Part shown: positions 37,696 to 51,700 of the stretch, piece by piece
Position numbering within the stretch: position 1 is the first letter of the stretch
How the letters are laid out: the number at the start of each line of letters is the position of its first letter
Assembly: GCA_920105625.2 (NCBI GenBank)
Contig: OV050033.1
Span: 89,282,280 to 89,346,279, forward strand
DNA length: 64,000 bases
Direction: 5' to 3'
From: Clusia tigrina
Taxonomy: Eukaryota; Arthropoda; Insecta; Diptera; Clusiidae
The notes under the pieces: model-generated
Database searches by the model: none
Told to the model about the DNA's origin: nothing
The model's input: only the letters and a program-made list of their open reading frames with translations
Position numbers and translations under genes: made by a program

Positions 37696-39459
37696 GCTTG
37701 TAACCTTTTACTGGAGCGTCATAAAACCTTGAAATTTTGTAACAATAAAGTACTCGAGCCTCTTGTCAGTTTAAGCTATCGCTCAAAGCTATGCTACCCT
37801 TGAGTCTCAAATCAAACAATGATAAAACTTCAAATGGCCCTAACTTCTATACGGTACGTCCTACACCTATCAAAGTTTGCAACATACAAATACTTGTAAC
37901 TTTTTACTGGAGCGTCATAAAACCTTGAAATTTTATAACAATAAAGTACTCGAGCCTCTTGTCAATTTAAACCATCGCTCAAAGCTATGCTACCCTTGAG
38001 TCCCAAATCAAACACTGATAAAACTTCAAATGTCCCTAACTTCTATACGGTACGTCCTAAGCCTATCAAAGTTTGCAACATACAAATGCTTGTAACTTTT
38101 TACTGGAGCGTCATAAAACCTGGAAATTTTGTAACAATAAAGTACTCGAGCCTCTTGTCAATTTAAGCTATCGCTCAAAGTTATGCTACCCTTGAGTCTC
38201 AAGTCAAACACTGATAAAACTTCAAATGGCCCTAACTTCTATACGGTACGTCCTACACCTATCAAAGTTTGCAACATACAAATGCTTGTAACTTTTTACT
38301 GGAGCGTCATAAAACCTTGAAATATTGTAACAATAAAGTACTCGAGCCTCTTGTCAATTAAAACTATCGCTCAAAGCTATGCTACCCTTGAGTCCCAATT
38401 CAAACACTGATAAAATTTCAAATGGCCCTAACTTCTATATAGTACGTCCTACACCTATCAAAGTTTGCAACATACAAATGCTTGTAACTTTTTACTAGAG
38501 CATCATAAAACCTTGAAATTTTGTTACAATAAAGTACTCGAGCCTCTTGTCAATTTAAGCTATCGCTCAAAGCTATGCTACCCTTGAGTCCCAAATCAAA
38601 CACTGATAAAACTTCAAATGGCCTTAACTTCTATATGGCACGTCCTAAGCCTATCAAAGTTTGCAACATACAAATGCTTGTAACTTTTTACTGGAGCGTC
38701 ATAAAACCTTGACATTTTGTAACAATAAAGTACTCGAGCCTCTTGTCAATTTAAGCTATCGCTCAAAGCTATGCTACCCTTGAGTCTCAAATCAAACAAT
38801 GATAAAACTTCAAATGGCCCTAACTTCTATACGGTACGTCCTACACCTATCAAAGTTTGCAACATACAAATACTTGTAACTTTTTACTGGAGCGTCATAA
38901 AACCTTGAAATTTTATAACAATAAAGTACTCGAGCCTCTTGTCAATTTAAACTATCGCTCAAAGCTATGCTACCCTTGAGTCCCAAATCAAACACTGATA
39001 AAACTTCAAATGGCCCTAACTTCTATACGGTACGTCCTAAGCCTATCAAAGTTTGCAACATACAAATGCTTGTAACTTTTTACTGGAGCGTCATAAAACC
39101 TGGAAATTTTGTAACAATAAAGTACTCGAGCCTCTTGTCAATTTAAGCTATCGCTCAAAGTTATGCTACCCTTGAGTCTCAAATCAAACACTGATAAAAC
39201 TTCAAATGGCCCTAACTTCTATACGGTACGTCCTACACCTATCAAAGTTTGCAACATACAAATGCTTGTAACTTTTTACTGGAGCGTCATAAAACCTTGA
39301 AATATTGTAACAATAAAGTACTCGAGCCTCTTGTCAATTAAAACTATCGCTCAAAGCTATGCTACCCTTGAGTCCCAATTCAAACACTGATAAAACTTCA
39401 AATGGCCCTAACTTCTATATAGTACGTCCTACACCTATCAAAATTTGCAACATACAAAT
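37696..39459. repeat. Tandem five-monomer duplication (980-bp shift)
   Basis: Monomers at 37696, 37892, 38088 and 38284 recur at 38676, 38872, 39068 and 39264. They share gagtctc with caaacaatg, tacttgtaac with ttttataac, cctggaaat with aagttatgc, and gaaatattg with aattaaaac and cccaattc. The caaacaatg motif sits at 37813 and 38793. The fifth monomers differ in their second halves. A related set occurs once more around 43800-44250. Confidence 0.88.
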
Positions 39460-40034
39460 GCATGTAACTTTTTACTAGAGCATCATAAAACCTTAAAATT
39501 TTGTTACAATAAAGTACTCGAGCCTCTTGTCAATTTAAGCTATCGCTCAAAGCTATGCTACCCTTGAGTCCCAAATCAAACACTGATGAAACTTCAAATG
39601 GCCCTAACTTCTATACGGTACGTCCTACACCTATCAAAGTTTGCAACAAACAAATGCTTGTAACTTTTTACTGAAGCGTCATAAAACCTTGAAATTTTGT
39701 AACAATAAAGTACTCGAGCCTCTTGTCAATTTAAGCTATCGCTCAAAGCTATTCTACCCTTGAGTCCCAAATGAAACACTGATAAAACTTCAAATGGCCC
39801 TAACTTCTATACGGTATGTCCTACACCTATCAAAGTTTGCAACATAGAAATGCTTGCACCTTTTTACTGGAGCGTCATAAAACCTTGAAATTTTGTAACA
39901 ATAATGTGCTCGAGCCTCTTATAAATTTAAGCTATCGCTCAAAGCTATGCTACCCTTGAGTCCCAAATCAAACACTGATAAAACGTCAAATGGCACTAAT
40001 TTCTATACGGTACGTCCAACACCTATCAAAGTTT

Positions 40035-40051
40035 GCAATATACAAAAGATT
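40035..40051. repeat. 17-bp insertion, region 6 copy 1
   Basis: The insert reads gcaatatacaaaagatt, the aagatt form that dominates region 7, and is followed by gcaaaatac instead of gcaacatac. It recurs with its flanks at 42601. Confidence 0.9.
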
Positions 40052-42600
40052 GCAAAATACAAATGCTTGTAACTTTTTACTGGAGCATCACAAAACCTTG
40101 AAATTTTGTAACAATAAAGTACTCGAGCCTCTTGTCAATTTAAGCTATCGCTCAAAGCTATTCTACCCTTGAGTCCCAAATGAAACACTGATACAACTTC
40201 AAATGGCCCTAACTTCTATACGGTATGTCCTACACCTATCAAAGTTTGCAACATAGAAATGCTTGCACCTTTTTACTGGAGCGTCATAAAACCTTGAAAT
40301 TTGGTAACAATAATGTGCTCGAGCCTCTTATAAATTTAAGCTATCGCTCAAAGCTATGCTACCCTTGAGTCTCAAATCAAACACTGATAAAACTTCAAAT
40401 GGCCCTAACTTCTATACGGTACGTCCTGCACCTATCAAAGTTTGCAACATACAAATGCTTGTAACTTTTTACTGGAGCGTCATAAAGCCTTCAAAAATTG
40501 TGTAACAATAAAGTACTCGAGCCTCTTGTCAATTTAAGCTATCGCTCAAAGCTATGCTAGCCTTGAGTCCCAAATCAAACACTGATAAAACCTCAAATTC
40601 CCCTAACTTCTATACGGTACGTCCTACACCTATCAAAGTTTGCAACATACAAATGCTTCTAATTTTTTACTGGAGCGTCATAAAATCTTGAAATTTTGTA
40701 ACAATAAAGTACTTGAGCCTCTTGTTAATTTAAGCTATCGCTCAAAACTATGCTACCCTTGAGTCCCAATTCAAACACTGATAAAACTTCAAATGTCCCT
40801 AACTTCTATATAGTACGTCCTACACCTATCAAAGTTTGCAACATACAAATGCTTGTAACTTTTTACTAGAGCATCATAAAACCTTGAAATTTTTTTACAA
40901 TAAAGTACTCGAGCCTCTTTCAATTTAAGCTATCGCTCAAAGCTATGCTACCCTTGAGTCCCAAATCAAACACTGATGAAACTTCAAATGGCCCTAACTT
41001 CTATACGGTACGTCCTACACCTATCAAAGTTTGCAACATACAAATGCTTGTAACTTTTTACTGAAGCGTCATAAAACCTTGAAATTTTGTAACAATAAAG
41101 TACTCGAGCCTCTTGTCAATATAAGCTATCGCTCAAAGCTATTCTACCCTTGAGTCCCAAATGAAACACTGATAAAACTTCAAATGGCCCTAACTTCTAT
41201 ACGGTATGTCCTACACCTATCAAAGTTTGCAACTTAGAAATGCTTGCACCTTTTTACTGGAGCGTCATAAAACCTTGAAATTTTGTAACAATAATGTGCT
41301 CGAGCCTCTTATAAATTTAAGCTATCGCTCAAAGCTATGCTACCCTTGAGTCCCAAATCAAACACTGATAAAACTTCAAATGGCCCTAACTTCTATATAG
41401 TACGTCCTACACCTATCAACGTTTGCAACATACAAATGCTTGTAACTTTTTACTAGAGCATCATAAAACCTTGAAATTTTGTTACAATAAAGTACTCGAG
41501 CCTCTTGTCAATTTAAGCTATCGCTCAAAGCTATGCTACCCTTGAGTCCCAAATCAAACACTGATGAAACTTCAAATGGCCCTAACTTCTATACGGTACG
41601 TCCTACACCAATCAAAGATTGCAACATATAAATGCTTGTAACTTTTTACTGGAGCGCCATAAAGCCTTGAAATTTTGTAACAAAAAAGTACTCGAGCCTC
41701 TTGTCAATTTAAGCTATCGCTCAAAGCTATGCTAGCCTTGAGTCCCAAATCAAACACTGATAAAACTTCAAATGGCCTTAACTTCTATACGGTACGTCCT
41801 ACACCTATCAAAGTTTGCAACATACAAATGCTTCTAACTTTTTACTGGAGCGTCATAAAGTCTTGAAATTTTGTAACAATAAAGTACTTGAGCCTCTTGT
41901 TAATTTAAGCTATCGCTCAAAACTATGCTACCCTTGAGTCACAATTCAAACACTGATAAAACTTCAAATGGCCCTAACTTCTATATAGTACGTCCTACAC
42001 CTATCAAAGTTTGCAACATACAAATGCTTGTAACTTTTAACTAGAGCATCGTAAAACCTTGAAATTTTGTTACAATAAAGTACTCGAGCCTCTTGTCAAT
42101 TTAAGCTATCGCTCAAAGCTGTGCTACCCTTGAGTCCCAAATCAAACACTGATGAAACTTCAAATGGCCCTAACTTCTATACGGTACGTCCTACAACTAT
42201 CAAAGTTTGTAACATACAAATGCTTGTAACTTTTTACTGAAGCGTCATAAAACCTTGAAATTTTGTAACAATAAAGTACTCCAGCCTCTTGTCAATTTAA
42301 GCTATCGCTCAAAGCTATTCTACCCTTGAGTCCCAAATGAAACACTGATAAAACTTCAAATGGCCCTAACTTCTATACGGCATGTCCTACACCTATCAAA
42401 GTTTGCAACATAGAAATGCTTGCACCTTTTTACTGGAGCGTCATAAAACCTTGAAATTTTGTAACAATAATGTGCTCGAGCCTCTTATAAATTTAAGCTA
42501 TCGCTCAAAGCTATGCTACCCTTGAGTCCCAAATCAAACACTGATAAAACGTCAAATGGCACTAATTTCTATACGGTACGTCCGACACCTATCAAAGTTT

Positions 42601-42617
42601 GCAATATACAAAAGATT
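42601..42617. repeat. 17-bp insertion, region 6 copy 2
   Basis: It has the same insert and the same gcaaaatac flank as at 40035, 2566 bp further on, so both descend from one block. Confidence 0.9.
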
Positions 42618-45600
42618 GCAAAATACAAATGCTTGTAACTTTTTACTGGAGCGTCAAAAACCTTGAAATTTTGTAACAATAAAGTACTCGAGCCTCTTGT
42701 CAATTTAAGCTATCGCTCAAAGCTATTCTACCCTTGAGTCCCAAATGAAACACTGATAAAACTTCAAATGGCCCTAACTTCTATACGGTATGTCCTACAC
42801 CTATCAAAGTTTGCAACATAGAAATGCTTGCACCTTTTTACTGGAGCGTCATAGAACCTTGAAATTTTGTAACAATAATGTGCTCGAGCCTCTTATAAAT
42901 TTAAGCTATCGCTCAAAGCTATGCTACCCTTGAGTCCCAAATCAAACACTGATAAAACTTCAAATGGCCCTAACTTCTATATGGACCGTCCTACACCTAT
43001 CAAAGTTTGCAACATACAAATGCTTGTAACTTTTTACTGGAGCGTCATAAAACCTTGAAATTTTGTAACAAAAAAGTATTCGAGCCTGTTGTCAATTTAA
43101 GCTATCGCTCAAAGCTATGCTACCCTTGATTCCCAAATCAAACACTAGTAAAACTTCAAATGGCCCTAACTTCTATACGGTACGTTAAGCCTATCAAAGT
43201 TTGCAACATACAAATGCTTGTAACTTTTTACTGGAGCGTCATAAAACCTTGAAATTTTGTAGCAATAAAGTACTCGAGCCTCTTGTCAATTTAAGCTATC
43301 GCTCAAAGCTATGCTACCCTTGAGTCCCAAATCAAACACGGATAAAACTCCAAATGGCCCTAACTTCTATACGGTACATCCTACACCTATCAAAGTTTGC
43401 AACATACAAATGCTTGTAACTTTTTACTGGAGCGTCATAAAACCTTGAAATTTTGTAACAATAAAATACTCGAGCCTCTTGTCAAATTAAGCTATCGCTC
43501 AAAGCTATGCTACCCTTGAGTCCCAAATCAAACACTGATAAAACTTCAAATGGCCCTAACTTCTATATGGTACGTCCTAAGCCTATCAAAGTTTGCAACA
43601 TACAAATGCTTGTAACTTTTTACTGGAGCGTCATAAAACCTTGAAATTTTGTAACAATAAAGTACTCGAGCCTCTTGTCAATTTAAGCTATCGCTCAAAG
43701 CTATGCTACCCTTGAGTCTCAAATCAAACAATAATAAAACTTCAAATGGCCCTAACTTCTATACGGTACGTCCTACACCTATCAAAGTTTGCAACATACA
43801 AATACTTGTAACTTTTTACTGGAGCGTCATAAAACCTTGAAATTTTATAACAATAAAGTACTCGAGCCTCTTGTCAATTTAAACTATCGCTCAAAGCTAT
43901 GCTACCCTTGAGTCCCAAATCAAACACTGATAAAACTTCAAATGGCCCTAACTTCTATACGGTACGACCTAAGCCTCTCAAAGTTTGCAACATACAAATG
44001 CTTGTAACTTTTTACTGGGGCGTCATAAAACCTGGAAATTTTGTAACAATAAAGTACTCGAGGATCTTGTCAATTTAAGCTATCGCTCAAAGTTATGCTA
44101 CCCTTGAGTCTCAAATCAAACACTGATAAAACTTCAAATGGCCCTAACTTCTATACGGTACGTCCTACACCTATCAAAGTTTGCAACATACAAATGCTTG
44201 TAACTTTTTACTGGAGCGTCATAAAACCTTGAAATATTGTAACAATAAAGTACTCGAGCCTCTTGTCAATTAAAACTATCGCTCGAAGCTATGCTACCCT
44301 TGAGTCGCAAATCAAACACTGATAAAACTTCAAATAGCCCTAACTTCTATACGGTACGTCCTACACCAATCAAAGATTGCAACATACAAATGCTTGTAAC
44401 TTTTTACTGGAGCGCCATAAAGCCTTGAAATTTTGTAACAATAAAGTACTCGAGCCTCTTGTCAATTTAAGCTATCGCTCAAAGCTATGCTAGCCTTGAG
44501 TCCCAAATCAAACACTGATAAAACTTCAAATGGCCCTAACTTCTATACGGTACGTCCTACACCTATCAAAGTTTGCAACATACAAATGCTTCTAACTTTT
44601 TACTGGAGCGTCATAAAATCTTGAAATTTTGTAACAATAAAGTACTTGAGCCTCTTGTTAATTTAAGCTATCGCTCAAAACTATGCTACCCTTGAGTCCC
44701 AATTCAAACACTGATAAAACTTCAAATGGCCCTAACTTCTATACGGTACGTCCTACACCTATCAAAGTTTGCAACATACAAATACTTGTAACTTTTTACT
44801 GGAGCGTCATAAAACCTTGAAATTTTGTAACAATAAAGTAATCGAGCCTCTTGTCAATTTAAGCTATCGCTCAAAGCTATTCTACCCTTGAGTCCCAAAT
44901 CAAACACTGATAAAACTTCAAATGGCACTAATTTCTATACGGTACGTCCAACACCTTTCAAAGTTTGCAATATACAAAAGATTGCAACATACAAATGCTT
45001 GTAACTTTTTACTGAGCGTCACAAAACCTTGAAATTTTATAACAATAAAGTACTCGAGCCTCTTGTGAATTTAAGCTATCGCTCAAAGCTATGCTACCCT
45101 TGAGTCCCAAATCAAACACTGATAAAACTTCAAATGGCCCTAACTTCTATACGGTACGTCCTACACCTGTCAAAGTTTGCAATATACAAAAGATTGCAAC
45201 ATACAAATGCTTGTAACTTTTTACTGGAGCATCATAAAACCTTGAAATTTTGTAACAATAAAGTAATCGAGCCTCTTGTCAATTTAAGCTATCGCTAAAA
45301 GCTATTCTACCCTTGAGTCCCAAATCAAACACTGATAAAACTGCAAATGGCACTAATTTCTATACGGTACGTCCAACACCTATCAAAGTTTGCAATATAC
45401 AAAATATTGCAACATACAAATGCTTGTAACTTTTTACTGAGCGTCACAAAACCTTGAAATTTTGTAACAATAAAGTACTCGAGCCTCTTGTCAATTTAAG
45501 CTATCGCTCAAAGCTATGCTACCCTTGAGTCCCAAATGAAACACTGATAAAACTTCAAATGGCCCTAACTCTATACGGTACGTCCAACACCTATCACAGT

Positions 45601-47507
45601 TTGCAATATACAAAAGATTGCAACATACAAATGCTTGTAACTTTTTACTGAGCGTCACAAAACCTTGAAATTTTGTAACAATAAAGTGCTCGAGCCTCTT
45701 ACAAATTTAAGCTATCGCTCAAAGTTATGCTACCATTGAGTCCCAAATCAAACACTGATAAAACTTCAAATGGCCCTAACTTCTAAATGGTACGTCCCAC
45801 ACCTATCAAAGTTTGCAACATGCAAATGCTTGTAACTTTTTACTGGAGCGTCATAAAACCTTGAAATTTTGTAACAAGAAAGTACTCGAGCCTGTGGTCA
45901 ATTTTAGCTATAGCTCGAGGCTATGCTACCCTTGAGTCCCAAATCAAACACTGAGAAATCTTCCAATGGCCCTAACTTCTACACGGTACGTCCTACACCT
46001 ATCAAAGTTTGCAACATACAAATTCTTGTAACTTTTTACTGGAGCGTCATAAAACCTTGAAATTTTGCAACAATAAAGTACTCGAGCCTCTTGTCAATTT
46101 AAGCTATCGCTCAAAGCTATGCTACCCTTGAGTCCCAAATCAAACACTGATAAAACTTCAAATGGAACTAGCTTCTATATGGTACGTCCTACACCTATCA
46201 AAGTTTCCAACATACAAATGCTTGTAACTTTTTATTGGAGCGTCATAAAAGCTTGAAATTTTGTAACAATAAAGTACTCGAGCCTCTTGTCAATTTAAGC
46301 TATCGCTCAAAGCTATGCTACCCTTGAGTCCCAAATCAGACACTGATAAAACTTCAAATGGCCCTAACTTCTATACGGTACGTCCTAAGCCTATCAAAGT
46401 TTGCAACATAGAAATGCTTGTAACTTTTTACTGGAGCGTCATAAAACCTTGAAATTTTGTAACAATAAAGTACTCGAGCCTCTTGTCAATTTAAGCTATC
46501 GCTCAAAGCTATGCTACCCTTGAGTCTGAAATCAAACACTGATAAAACTTTAAATGGCCCTAACTTCTATACGGTACATCCTACACCTATGAAAATTTGC
46601 AACATACAAATGCTTGTAACTTTTTACTGGAGCGTCATAAAACCTTGAAATTTTGTAACAATAAACTACTCGAGCCTCTTGTCAATTTAAGCTATCGCTC
46701 ATAGCTATGCTACCCTTGAGTCGCAAATCAAACACTGATAAAACTTAAAATAGCACTAACTTCTATAAGGTACGTCCTACACCAATCAAAGTTTGCAACA
46801 TACAAATGCTTGTAACTTTTTACTGGAGCGCCATAAAACCTTGAAATTTTGTAACAATAAAGTACTTGAGCCTCTTGTCAATTTAAGCTTTCGCTCAAAA
46901 CTATGCTACCCTTGAGTCCCAAATCAAACACTGATAAAACTTCAAATGGCCCTAACTTTTATATGGTACGTAGTACACCAATCAAAGTTTGAAACATACA
47001 AATGCTTGTAACTTTTTACTGGAGCGTCATAAAACCTTGAAATTTTGTAAAAATAAAGTACTCGAGCCTCTTGTCAATTTAAGCTATCGCTCAAAGCTAT
47101 GCTACTCTTGAGTCCCAAATCAAACACTGATAAAACTTCAAATGGCCCTAACTTCTATACGGTATGTCCTACACCTATCAGAGTTTGCAACATACAAATG
47201 CTTGTAACTTTTTACTGAAGCGTCATAAAACCTTGAAATTTTGTAACAATAAAGTACTCGACCCTCTTGTCCATTTAAGCTATCGCTCAAAGCTATACTA
47301 CAATTGAGTCCCAAATCAAACAGTGATAAAACTTCAAATGGCACTTATTTCTATATGGTACGTCCTACACCTATCAAAGTTTGCAATATACAAAAGATTG
47401 CAACATACAAATTCTTGTAAATTTTAACTGGAGCGTCATAAAACTTTGAAATTTTGTAACAATAAAGTACTCGAGCCTCTTGTCAATTTAAGCTATCGCT
47501 CAAAGCT

Positions 47508-48336
47508 ATGCTACCCTTGAGTCCCAAATCAAACACTGATAAACTTCAAATGGCCCTAACTTCTATACGGTACGTCCTACACCTATCAAAGTTTGCAACA
47601 TACAAAAGATTGCAACATACAAATGCTTGTAACTTTTTACTGGAGCGTCATAAAACCTTGAAATTTTGTAACAATAAAGTACTCGAGCCTCTTGTCAATT
47701 TAAGCTATCGCTCAAAGCTACGCTACCCTTGAGTCCCATATCAAACTCTGATAAAACTTCAAATGGCCCTAACTTCTATTCGATACGTCCTACACCTATC
47801 AAAGTTTGCAACATACAAATGCTTGTAACTTTTTACTGGAGCGTCATAAAACCTTGAAATTTTGTAACAATAAAGTACTCGAGCCTCTTGCCAATTTAAG
47901 GTATCGCTCAAAGCTATGCTACCCTTGAGTCCCAAATCAAACACTGATAAAACTTTAAATGGCCCTAACTTATATACGGTACGTCCTACACCTGTCAAAG
48001 TTTGCAACATACAAATCCTTGTAACTTTTTACTGGAGCGTCATAAAACCTTGAAATTTTGTAACAATAAAGTACTCGAGCCTCTTGTCAATTTATGCAAT
48101 CGCTCAAAGCTATGCTACCCTTGAGTCCCAAATCAAACACTGATAAACTTCAAATGGCCCTAACTTCTATACGGTACGTCCTACACCTATCAAAGTTTGC
48201 AACATACAAAAGATTGCAACATACAAATGCTTGTAACTTTTTACTGGAGCGTCATAAAACCTTGAAATTTTGTAACAATAAAGTACTCGAGCCTCTTGTC
48301 AATTTAAGCTATCGCTCAAAGCTACGCTACCCTTGA
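47508..48336. repeat. Three-monomer duplication (604-bp shift)
   Basis: The segment with actgataaacttc (one a lost), the gcaacatacaaaagatt insert, ctacgctaccc and ccatatcaaactctg at 47508-47732 recurs at 48112-48336. The shift is 3 x 196 plus 17 minus 1. A third copy starts at 49533. Confidence 0.9.
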
Positions 48337-50811
48337 GTCCCATATCAAACTCTGATAAAACTTCAAATGGCCCTAACTTCTATTCGGTACGTCCTACAGC
48401 TATCAAAGTTTGCAACATACAAATGCTTCTAACTTTTTACTGGAGCGTCATAAAACCTTGAAATTTGGTAACAATAAAGTACTCGAGCCTCTTGTCAATT
48501 TAAGCTATCGCTCAAAACTATGCTACCCTTGAGTCTCAAATCAAACACTGATAAAACTTCAAATGGCCCTAATTTATATAAGGTACGTCCAACACCTATC
48601 AAAGTTCGCAACATACAAATGCTTGTATCTTTTTACTGGAGCGTCATAAAACCTTGAAATTTTATAACAATAAAGTACTCGAGCCTCTTGCCAATTTAAG
48701 TTATCGCTGAAAGCTATGCTACCCTTGAGTCCCATATCAAACACTGATAAAACTTCAAATGGCCCTAACTTCTATACGGTACGTGCTACACCTATCAAAG
48801 TTTGCAATATACAAAAGATTGCAACATACAAATGCTTGTAACTTTTTATTGGAGCGTGACAAAACCTTGAAATTTTGTTACAATAAAGTACTCGAGCCTC
48901 TGGCCAATTTAAGCTATCGCTCAAAGCTATGCTACCCTTGAGTCCCAAATCAAACACTGATAAAACTTCAAATGGCACTAATTTCTATACGGTACGTCCA
49001 ACACCTATCAAAGTTTGCAATATACAAAAGATTGCAACATACAAATGCTTGTAACTTTTTACTGAGCGTCACAAAACCTTGAAATTTTGTAACAATAAAG
49101 TACTCGAGCCTCTTGTCAATTTAAGCTATCGCTCAAAGCTATGCTACACTTGAGTCCCAAATCAAACACTGATAAAACTTCAAATGGCCCTAACTTCTAT
49201 ACGGTACGTCCTACACCTATCAAAGTTTGCAACATACAAATGCTTGTAACTTTTTACTGGAGCATCATAAAACCTTGAAATTTTGTTACAATAAAGTACT
49301 CGAGCCTCTTGTCAATTTAAGCTATCGCTCAAAGCTATGCTACCCTTGAGTCCCAAATCAAACACTGATAAAACTTCAAATGGCCCTAACTTCTATTCGA
49401 TACGTCCTACACCTATCAAAATTTGCAACATACAAATGCTTGTAACTTTTTACTGGAGCGTCATAAAACCTTGAAATTTTGTAACAATAAAGTACTCGAG
49501 CCTCTTGCCAATTTAAGGTATCGCTCAAAGCTATGCTACCCTTGAGTCCCAAATCAAACACTGATAAACTTCAAATGGCCCTAACTTCTATACGGTACGT
49601 CCTACACCTATCAAAGTTTGCAACATACAAAAGATTGCAACATACAAATGCTTGTAACTTTTTACTGGAGCGTCATAAAACCTTGAAATTTTGTAACAAT
49701 AAAGTACTCGAGCCTCTTGTCAATTTAAGCTATCGCTCAAAGCTACGCTACCCTTGAGTCCCATATCAAACTCTGATAAAACTTCAAATGGCCCTAACTT
49801 CTATTCGGTACGTCCTACACCTATCAAAGTTTGCAACATACAAATGCTTGTAACTTTTTACTGGAGCGTCATAAAACCTTGAAATTTGGTAACAATAAAG
49901 TACTCGAGCCTCTTGTCAATTTAAGCTATCGCTCAAAACTATGCTACCCTTGAGTCTCAAATCAAACACTGATAAAACTTCAAATGGCCCTAATTTATAT
50001 AAGGTACGTCCAACACCTATCAAAGTTCGCAACATACAAATGCTTGTATCTTTTTACTGGAGCGTCATAAAACCTTGAAATTTTCTAACAATAAAGTACT
50101 CGAGCCTCTTGCCAATTTAAGTTATCGCTGAAAGCTATGCTACCCTTGAGTCCCATATCAAACACTGATAAAACTTCAAATGGCCCTAACTTCTATACGG
50201 TACGTGCTACACCTATCAAAGTTTGCAATATACAAAAGATTGCAACATACAAATGCTTGTAACTTTTTATTGGAGCGTGACAAAACCTTGAAATTTTGTT
50301 ACAATAAAGTACTCGAGCCTCTGGCCAATTTAAGCTATCGCTCAAAGCTATGCTACCCTTGAGTCCCAAATCAAACACTGATAAAACTTCAAATGGCACT
50401 AATTTCTATACGGTACGTCCAACACCTATCAAAGTTTGCAATATACAAAAGATTGCAACATACAAATGCTTGTAACTTTTTACTGAGCGTCACAAAACCT
50501 TGAAATTTTGTAACAATAAAGTACTCGAGCCTCTTGTCAATTTAAGCTATCGCTCAAAGCTATGCTACACTTGAGTCCCAAATCAAACACTGATAAAACT
50601 TCAAATGGCCCTAACTTCTATACGGTACGTCCTACACCTATCAAAGTTTGCAACATACAAATGCTTGTAACTTTTTACTGGAGCATCATAAAACCTTGAA
50701 ATTTTGTTACAATAAAGTACTCGAGCCTCTTGTCAATTTAAGCTATCGCTCAAAGCTATGCTACCCTTGAGTCCCAAATCAAACACTGATAAAACTTCAA
50801 ATGGCCCTAAC
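48112..50811. repeat. Seven-monomer duplication (1421-bp shift)
   Basis: Sequence at 48112-49390 recurs at 49533-50811. It shares the three insertions, gataaacttc, tttgtatctttttac, gtgacaaaacc, tctggccaattt, and actgagcg followed by ctacacttgag. The length is 7 x 196 plus 51 minus 2. The copies are very close; one difference is ttttataac against ttttctaac near 48660 / 50081. They separate around aacttctattcg (49391) against aactttcatacgg (50812). Confidence 0.92.
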
Positions 50812-51700
50812 TTTCATACGGTACGTCCTACACTATCAAAGTTTGCAACATACAAAAGATTGCAACATACAAATGCTTGTAACTTTTTACTGGAGCGTCA
50901 TAAAACATTCAAATTTTGTAACAATAAAGTACTCGAGCCTCTAGTCAATCTAAACTATCGCTCAAAGCTATGCTACCCTTGAGTCGCAAATCAAACACTG
51001 ATAAAACTTCAAATGGCCCTAACTTCTATACGGTACGTCCTACACCTATCAAAGTTTGCAATATACAAAAGATTGCAACATACAAATGCTTGTAACTTTT
51101 TATTGGAGCGTGACAAAACCTTGAAATTTTGTTACAATAAAGTACTCGAGCCTCTGGCCAATTTAAGCTATCGCTCAAAGCTATGCTACCCTTGAGTCCC
51201 AAATCAAACACTGATAAAACTTCAAATGGCACTAATTTCTATACGGTACGTCCAACACCTATCAAAGTTTGCAATATACAAAAGATTGCAACATACAAAT
51301 GCTTGTAACTTTTTACTGAGCGTCACAAAACCTTGAAATTTTGTAACAATAAAGTACTCGAGCCTCTTGTCAATTTAAGCTATCGCTCAAAGCTATGCTA
51401 CACTTGAGTCCCAAATCAAACACTGATAAAACTTCAAATGGCCCTAACTTCTATACGGTACGTCCTACACCTATCAAAGTTTGCAACATACAAATGCTTG
51501 TAACTTTTTACTGGAGCATCATAAAACCTTGAAAATTTGTTACAATAAAGTACTCGAGCCTCTTGTCAATTTAAGCTATCGCTCAAAGCTATGCTACCCT
51601 TGAGTCCCAAATCAAACACTGATAAAACTTCAAATGGCCCTAACTTCTATACGGTACGTCCTACACCTGTCAAAGTTTGCAACATACAAATGCTTGTAAC
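50180..51700. repeat. Four-monomer duplication (833-bp shift)
   Basis: Sequence from about 50180 recurs from 51013: the 17-bp insertion, gtgacaaaacc, tctggccaattt, a second insertion, actgagcg, ctacacttgag, then a gagcatc / gttacaat monomer. It is the last part of the 1421-bp unit copied a third time. Confidence 0.9.

Larger units (their letters stand above)
39656..42870. repeat. Block repeated with a 2566-bp shift
   Basis: Sequence from 39656 to about 40290 recurs from 42222 to about 42860. It covers actgaagcg with gctattc, tagaaatgcttgcacc with ataatgtg, aaaacgtcaaatggcac, the 17-bp insertion followed by attgcaaaatac, and a second ttgcacc monomer. A shorter version without the insertion starts at 41046. 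The shift is 13 monomers plus 17 bp and a small net gain. Confidence 0.85.
35541..44783. repeat. Array region 6: region 4-like variants, several local duplications
   Basis: The succession gcttctaac/tacttgag, ctagagcatc/gttacaat with gatgaaac, actgaagcg/gctattc, then tagaaatgcttgcacc with ataatgtg recurs near 36700-37350, 39460-39900, 40650-41300 and 41830-42470. This is the region 4 order. Between these are cctaagcc / cctggaaat / gaaatattg / aattaaaac monomers. Two monomers have the 17-bp insertion. The regular 196-bp spacing is otherwise kept. Confidence 0.85.
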
